From positions 196,001 to 260,000 of the forward strand of contig JABMCL010000899.1 of NCBI GenBank assembly GCA_018857735.1: DNA of 64,000 bases, read 5' to 3'. This document shows positions 46,900 to 64,000 of this stretch, piece by piece; position 1 is the stretch's first letter, and every line of letters begins with the position of its first letter. Made by a program: the position numbers and the translations under genes. Under the pieces are notes generated by a model. That model made no database searches and had not been told where the DNA came from. It saw only the letters and a program-made list of their open reading frames with translations. This DNA is from Alviniconcha marisindica. Taxonomy: Eukaryota; Mollusca; Gastropoda; Provannidae.

Positions 46900-48200
46900 G
46901 GCCAAGAAGCCGGTGTGATGGCACTGATCGATCCATGGACCTGACAGATGCAAACGGATTGCGGTTTTGAACTGTTGGCAACCAAAGATTTAAATATCTG
47001 GGATGAATTCGTCGTCTCTGCGGGCCACCGGCATTTTCTCTTCCAGCACATTTTCCTTTTGGTCTTAGCCACTGACTTTCGTGGTAATGTCTTCTTGTTT
47101 CAAAGAGCCTTCCAAGTTGATGATGTTTCCAACGCTAGGTGTCCAGAAACACACATTCTGTTATCCAACTAGCTGCTGCCTGGCTGTATACGTGCGCTGT
47201 AACGTGGTCATCGACGTGGCCAACTTCGTCATGGGGGTCTACCTGGCTGTCATCAGCGTAGCGGACGGGATGTACGTGGGGAGCTATTTCTGGCACGAAA
47301 GAACAGGAAGGACAGAAAGAACAGTGTGCCGTGTAAGATGGCCGACTTCCTGCCCTTTCTGTCCTGTGAAATGTCAGCTTTCATCATCTGTTGCATCTCC
47401 TTGGACCGCGCCATCGTGACCCGCTTCCCGTTCACTTCGAGAGAAGATCGGCAAATGCCGCATGCTTTGTAATGAGGGTTTGGCCTGTTGCTGGCCTTGG
47501 CTCCTCTGATGCCTTCCACCGCGCACAGGAACATTTACGGCAGCTGTCAGACGTCTAAAGATCTGATGATCGCCAGCAGACTCGCCACCGTGGCAGCCTC
47601 GGACTTCCTGTGCTGGTTTCCCGTCGGTTTGTTGGGAGCGTTGGCGTCTAGCGGTGTGACGATCCTTGGTAAGGTCAACGTTGCCATGGCCATCTTCGTG
47701 CTGCCGGTCATCTCCGCCACCAACCCGTTCCTCTACACGCTCAACCTGATCCTGGAGCGTCGTCAGAAGGCCCAACCTGATCCTGGAGCGTCGTCAGAAG
47801 GCCCAACCTGATCCTGGAGCGTCGTCAGAAGGCCCAACCTGATCCTGGAGCATCGTCAGAAGGCTCAAGCCTGATCCTGGAGCGTTCGTCAGCAGGGCCA
47901 ACCTGATCCTGGAGCGTCGTCAGAAGGCCCAACCTGATCCTGGAGCGTCGTCAGAAGGCCAACCTGATCCTGGAGCGTCGTCAGAAGGCCCAACCTGATC
48001 CTGGAGCGTCGTCAGAAGGCCCAACCTGATCCTGGAGCGTCGTCAGAAGGCCCAACCTGATCCTGGAGCGTCGTCAGAAGGCCCGGGCGGGACGGCTGCA
48101 GCGACTCCTGGATCAAGTTCGACAGCAGGGCAGAGAGAGCGGGCCTGGAACGAGTCATTCGGCTTACGCAGAAGATGAAGCCAATAGGTTGCAAACACAA
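46900..48200 (+). pseudogene. Receptor pseudogene with internal deletions
   Basis: Matches the receptor's last exon in pieces: LDL-A start (46,905-46,960, 47,105-47,210), then a jump from LDL-A straight to helix 2 (FVMGVYLAVISVAD), helix 3, part of helix 4, a second jump to intracellular loop 3 (SQTSKDLMIASRLATVAASD), helices 6-7 (CWFPVGLLGALASSG; NPFLYTLN), and an expanded tail. Several frameshifts and stops. Roughly 980 and 200 bases are missing relative to the intact gene. Confidence 0.92.
47742..48084 (+). repeat. 31-bp tandem repeat, 11 copies, in receptor pseudogene tail
   Basis: Unit cctgatcctggagcgtcgtc plus agaaggcccaa derives from the codons for LILERRQKA just after helix 7. The intact gene has one copy; 31 is not a multiple of three. 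Confidence 0.96.
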
Positions 48201-48358
48201 CGGCTCACCTCTCATTTGCTCTCGAGGGGAACAAGTTACTGAAGCAATGAGCACGCTACGAAAGAAACCCTAAACAACGATGCCGTAGATAAACTAATAT
48301 TTCCCAATCAGCAAGCACAGTGTCAGAACACACAATGTAGGCCAGTTTATTTTTTCTA

Positions 48359-48625
48359 TCACCGAAACCCATCCTCATCAATGATCTTGGTCAGACCGGT
48401 CTTCAGACACAGCAGCTCCTGCACCCACTCGTCAGACTGGGGATAAAGTTTCCCGGCAAGACTCAGCGCTCTTGAGGTCGACCTCAAGGCATCTTTGGGA
48501 CGTCCAGCGTGAATCTGGACCTCCGCCATCTTGTGCAGTTCTCTGGCCGTTTCGATGCCGTCCTTGCCGAAGACGGCTTCTGTGACGGCCAGGTGAGCTG
48601 CAATTTTTGAGGTGTCCCCTGCAGA
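48359..48625 (-). pseudogene. Inverted copy of SMYD4 last exon
   Basis: Reverse complement of SMYD4 exon 17 from stop codon to near its acceptor, with a small internal deletion near 48,590-48,610. Lies tail to tail with the receptor pseudogene, mirroring 25,882-26,748. Confidence 0.93.
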
Positions 48626-48659
48626 AGCGATTAATAATGGTGCTAAGACTCTTATAGCC

Positions 48660-48900
48660 CTGATACAACCCTATGTGGCTGGCCGGGCTCCAAGTACCGT
48701 GCTGGGTTCATCGTCCTTAATAGTCCGTACGGTCTCTGTGGATGTAAAGCAACATTGAAGTTGAGCGAAGTGTGAAGCTCAGAGCCCAGCAGCTGTGTGA
48801 AAGTCGAGGTGGACGGCCTGGGCCCCCAGTCCCTAATGCTCCGTACGGTCTCTGTGAACGTAAAGCAACATTGAGCGAACAAACGATCTTTCCCCCACCT
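48660..48900 (-). mobile_element. Dispersed repeat family 2, two reverse partial copies
   Basis: Two blocks carrying gtacggtctctgtg then taaagcaacattga, and one carrying agctgtgtgaaagtcgaggt, reverse of the block at 49.37-49.53 and 55.81-55.97 kb. Confidence 0.65.
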
Positions 48901-49370
48901 TAACACCAAAGAGTTTATCAATATTGTTTTGTTTTATGTGGTATAAAATAGCACGTTCTCCCCCCGATGACACGGTTCGGATGACGGGACGCTAAGATCC
49001 ACGAGTTAACTATTTAATTTCAAAATAAGAGATTTCTGGCATTCTCATTGCCATCACAAATACCACTATCGGAGTGTATGTCTGTACTAATCATTACGTG
49101 TCTTGCTTACCAAGCGTCAAAAGTGCCAATGTCAGACTAGGCCGGGCATAGACTACGATACAGTTAAAGGGACACAACCATGCCCGCCTAGTCACATAGA
49201 ATTATTCCCCTTCGTCCTCTTGACGCATTGCATCTTGTCCATCATCGCGTCGTGTCCACCACGTAATGAGTCTCTCCTTTGCTAGAGGCAGATCATGATA
49301 GCCGGTGCGCGCCAGATTCAAACCTAGTTTCCCCCTTCACATTTTGATCGCTTGTTTGATGATGAAGTGA

Positions 49371-49530
49371 TGCTTAATGTTCTCAGATGTCAGCTGACAT
49401 ATTAGGGACAAGCTGTGACCAATGCCGAAGCATGGTTCAATATAGCTTTACGTCCACGGAAACCAGAAGGCTCGTTAGGACGGACAGCCCAGGACGGCCA
49501 CCTCGACTTTCACACAGCTCCTGAACTATG
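49371..49530 (+). mobile_element. Dispersed repeat family 2, copy
   Basis: About 160 bases, nearly identical to 55,814-55,974 (shared tcagctgacatattagggac and gacggccacctcgact). Probably a SINE body; no pol III head visible here. Confidence 0.75.
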
Positions 49531-49624
49531 ATCGCTGTGTTCGACTAACACGCCTTGTACAAGGATTTGTGTTGTTTTAGACGAGAGAGTTCGAACGTGC
49601 TCGACCGGTTTCGCGAGACGCGGG

Positions 49625-49652
49625 GAAGGGGGGGGGGGGGGGGGGGGGGGGG
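49625..49652. repeat. Poly-G run
   Basis: About 25 consecutive G, G-quadruplex-prone. Confidence 0.95.
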
Positions 49653-49739
49653 AGGAGGGGGAGAGGACAGAGAGTGAAGGCTCGACCGCGATACCGCCCG
49701 AAAAAGCCGGAGAGACGTGGACCGCCGCAGAACAATGGA

Positions 49740-51509
49740 AGTGTTAAGGCAGTGTCCCCTCGTCATTGCCCAGCGACTAGTACACTGCGCAATTGCTGTT
49801 TCAACTGCCGTGCTGGGCAGTCACAAGGACAATGTCCGTTGCACTGCTGTTGAGGAACAACCCGAAGCGAAAGAAGTCCAACTTTCGCAGCCCAGCCCCA
49901 CCCCCCTGCTCATGATCTCTTCTGGGCTAACTTGAGGGTCCAGCTCCACCCCCCTCCTCTTGATCTCGCCTGGAACCCTCGTAACGATGCCTCGCTAGGT
50001 CTGTTCTTTTTATAGCCGTCAAGTGCAAGGCGCGGCCTTCTCTGTTTAGTGGTGAATTGTTGTTTTGACTCGATTAAAGTAATTATGAGTCGATCAATGC
50101 TTTGTCGTATAGTATTTTGCTTAAGCGACTTCATGCTTAGGGTTTTTAATTGGGTTGAAATTAACTTATTAAGTATTGGTACTGTAGAAGCTAAGTTGTA
50201 TTCATGGACTACTTGATATCACTTATCAGCGATGCTGCGACTAGATAACGCGCCCCAGGCGAAAGTTCACGCCGATTGTTTTATTGCTAGTCTTTGAGTG
50301 TGTCTTGCTTCTCATACAGAACGTTGTATTGTATTTGTTATGTACCACTGTAACGTGGGAGCGTGCACTTTATTCTGATGTAAGTTTTAGTAACGTTAAT
50401 ATTTTGTACACTGTGTTAGCTGTGATTTATTTGTACGAATCTGTTTATGGACAGGCGCAAGCCACGCTTCCCACGCTTTTTGTAAATAAAATAAGTCATG
50501 TTTGTACATTTTGTTTATGCGGTTTAAAAGATTGTAATTTTAACTTTTATTTGGTGTTTTTCATGATTTAATTAGTGACATCTCGGATAATATTGTGCAA
50601 AACCAGCCCTGATCCGATTTAGTTCTGGCTGACTGTGTCAGGTTTTGGCAAAACGGATCCGGTCCGGAAGCAAGCCGGTGTGCAAGAATCATCCGGCCCA
50701 CTTCTGGCCAATGCTTCCAAGCCGATCCGGACCGGATGCGAATCGGATCCGGCATGCTTACTGGGTTGCCATCGTGGCAGGCGCATGACCCCCGGAGCTG
50801 CGATGCAATGCTGTCTCCATGTGGGAACCACTCTACCCCACGCTATGCACGTGCTCACAGCCGCCAGCGGGTTACTTCCGGCCAATTGCCGCCGGAATTG
50901 CCCCGGAAAGCACGGACCCCAGGCCGAGTGACGGACAGCGCGTCCACGTACTGTTAGCGCACGTGAGCCACACTGGACCCGACCCATTAAGGGCTAATGG
51001 ACCCGACCCATTAAGGGCTAGGTCATGGCGGGTCACGTGCTAGCTAAAGCGAGGCTCGGGTGTGCCAACATGGCGAAGGCGTGCGGCGCAGAGCGGATTG
51101 TTTTTGCCGCCGTTGTGGTGCCGAGCCGCATAGCCACTGCTGAACATCCGTTCTCGAGCCTCGCTTTCGACCTCGGTTACCTTGGTAACCCGCACCTCAT
51201 GAATAAACCTTGGGGGAAAGGTCCGTTGGGAGTGCATGATTGGATCACTTGATCTCTACACTTTCGCTTCTGATGTACGTGCGCCCGGCCGTGTATGTGA
51301 GTGTGTGAATATGTGATTTGGTGAGACGGGAATCACCGCATCCTTTTCAGTGTTATGTTATTGTCAGTGGCTAGGCGGCTGTCGCTATTAATGCATCAGT
51401 GATTGTATTTATTTAGCGGTGTTCGTTTCTTTGGGCGGAGATTGAAAAAACAAGCAACTTAGTCGACCAAAACCCCGACAAAACAACAACAACAACAACA
51501 ACAGCAATA

Positions 51510-51580
<71 letters not shown>

Positions 51581-52454
51581 CAACAACACAAACAGCAACA
51601 AACAAACAACAACAACAACAAAACACATGACAGACGACGGCTGTCTTAATCTCAGGAAAGTAGATTTGTATAGTCATACGTGTTGGGGAAATTTGTGACA
51701 AACAAAAGTCAAATGGACCGTCGTTTTTTCGTGTGACGCCGTGCACCTGCATCCCCCCCCCCCCCCCCGACTACCTCCTCCCCCCGCACCCACCCGCCTC
51801 CACGCCCCACCTGCTTTGCCTGGGAGTGGTGCAATTTCTAAACGGCGCGATTCACAACGGGCTACATATACTTTCGAGCATGCGTCGTATTAAGCGTGTT
51901 TTTTCCCCTCTTTTTTCTTTTTTCTTTCTCTCTCTCTCCCCCGCTAACCCACCTCCCCCCTTCCCAGCTCTGTCTCTCCCCCCCCCTCCTTCCCCATCAT
52001 TTTTGTTGAGAGAACGTGGACCGTGTACAAAGAAGAACTAGTTTTCAAAACTCAGTGCCCTCAAGTCTTGTGCAATGAAATATAGGTCAGAATAGTTAAG
52101 AGGTGGAAACTCACGACTGTCTGGGGAAAAAACAAAAAACAACAACAACAACAACACACACACGGGTAAACGGTCTTCACTTTCAGACAACACGGAGAAT
52201 TTTTCACTACATAGATGGAAATCTAAACAATCACAGTGTTGAAAAGACGTATACATATATAATCAAAAGAGAACTAGCGGAGATTAAAAAATAAATAAAT
52301 ACATACACAAAAACAAAAACAACAAAGGAACGAACAAAAACAATAAATAAAACAAAAACTAAGTTACAAAACAATAACTACAAAAAATAAGCAATTTAAA
52401 AAGAGAAAGAGGAAGAGGGAAATAAAACGAAGTAATAATAACACTAAAAAAGAA
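49740..52454. other. Intergenic region upstream of the guanylate cyclase gene
   Basis: No coding exon recognised. Contains (CA)n with CAA flanks at 51,482-51,620, a poly-C run at 51,753-51,768, C/T-rich sequence at 51,900-51,990 and an A-rich stretch at 52,265-52,450 directly before the start codon. The GC-richer 50,590-51,250 segment could hold a promoter or 5' UTR exon, but nothing specific supports it. Confidence 0.45.
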
Positions 52455-63288
<10,834 letters not shown>

Positions 63289-63312
<24 letters not shown>

Positions 63313-63765
63313 GTGAGTTAATTACGTGACTGATTCTGGCCGCGTGGTTTGGTGAGTTAATTACATGACTGATTCTGGCCGCGTGGTTTTGGTGAGTTAA
63401 TTACAAGACTGATTCTGGCCCCGTGGTTTGGGAGTTTAAATTTCAAAATTTGGCCGCGTGATTTTGGTGAGTTAAATTTCAAGACTGATGCTGGGCCCCG
63501 TGGTCTTGGGAGTTAATTCAAGACTGATTCTGGCCGGTGGTCTTGGTGAGTTAATAAAAAGACTGAATCTGGCCCGTGGTCTTGGTGAGTTAATTACAAG
63601 ACTGAATCTGGCCGCGTGGTCTTGGTGAGTTAATTACAAGACTGATTCTGGCCGCGTGGTCTTGGTGAGTTAATTACAAGACTGATGCTGGCCGCGTGGT
63701 CTTGGTGAGTTAATTACAAGACTGATGCTGGCCCCGTGGTCTTGGTGAGTTAATTACAAGACTGC
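63289..63765 (+). repeat. 40-bp array, about 12 copies, each with the cyclase exon 8 donor
   Basis: Unit: last 24 exon bases (actgattctggccgcgtggt, cttg) plus gtgagttaattacaag. The first copy is the real exon end; most copies keep the consensus gtgagt. In the exon frame TAA follows directly in intronic sequence. Confidence 0.95.
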
Positions 63766-64000
63766 GTGCGTGCGCGCGCGCGCGCGCGCGCGTGTGTGTG
63801 TGTGTGTTCATTTTTTTTAATCCACCTCTACGGCAGCGTGGATTTAACTGACGTGAAAAGATTTAGATGAATGCACACACCACTGTAGTTCCTAGTCTTC
63901 TTCTGCTTCTTACTGTTGTTGTGCTCTGCTTCTGTTGATATGATGCAACTATCACCCTGTTGTTGTTGTTGTTGTTGTTCCCTTTCTTCTTCTTCTTCTT
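63766..64000. other. Window end: (CG)n(GT)n, then (TTG)n and (TTC)n
   Basis: Short CG/GT repeat at 63,766-63,806 and trinucleotide tracts after 63,960. The cyclase gene must continue beyond the window. Confidence 0.8.

Overview
The window is eukaryotic and most likely comes from a gastropod mollusc. The inference rests on short exons with GT-AG introns, very dense (CA)n/(GT)n, (GA)n and poly-C tracts, tRNA-derived SINEs, LINE remnants, and above all a receptor with the architecture of the snail receptor GRL101 (CUB-like, LDL-A and C-type-lectin modules, then leucine-rich repeats and seven helices). I ran no database search; product names come from recognising motifs in the translated exons.

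Layout. (1) 1,229-26,153 (+): a complete SMYD4-like lysine methyltransferase gene. I could join 17 exons whose phases all agree, giving 778 codons with TPR, split SET, MYND and post-SET cysteine regions. (2) 26,480-31,000: broken copies of neighbouring genes (an inverted receptor 3' end and a receptor/SMYD4 chimera), an LTR-type gag fragment, LINE and SINE debris. (3) 32,522-45,307 (+): the GRL101-like receptor, with seven recognised exons, one lectin exon not found, and a one-base frame break in the first exon. (4) 45,880-48,630: LINE fragments, a deleted receptor pseudogene (+), and an inverted copy of the last SMYD4 exon (-). (5) 52,455 to the right edge (+): the ligand-binding ectodomain of a natriuretic-peptide-receptor-like receptor guanylate cyclase, eight phase-consistent exons (428 codons), running off the window.

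The three genes are not an operon or an obvious pathway. What unites the window is genome behaviour. Eight tandem duplications or arrays straddle an exon-intron boundary, so that a splice acceptor or donor plus a few exon bases is repeated 2 to about 30 times. They occur in all three genes, and the real splice site is the copy touching the intact exon. In SMYD4 the repeated unit is 42 bp, so several upstream acceptors could extend the protein in frame. Purely intronic minisatellites with units of 29-82 bp are also common.

A second theme is local DNA-level duplication. A tail-to-tail SMYD4/receptor junction occurs three times (26.0-26.75, 30.7-31.0 and 47.7-48.6 kb). Two of these form an inverted pair around the intact receptor gene.
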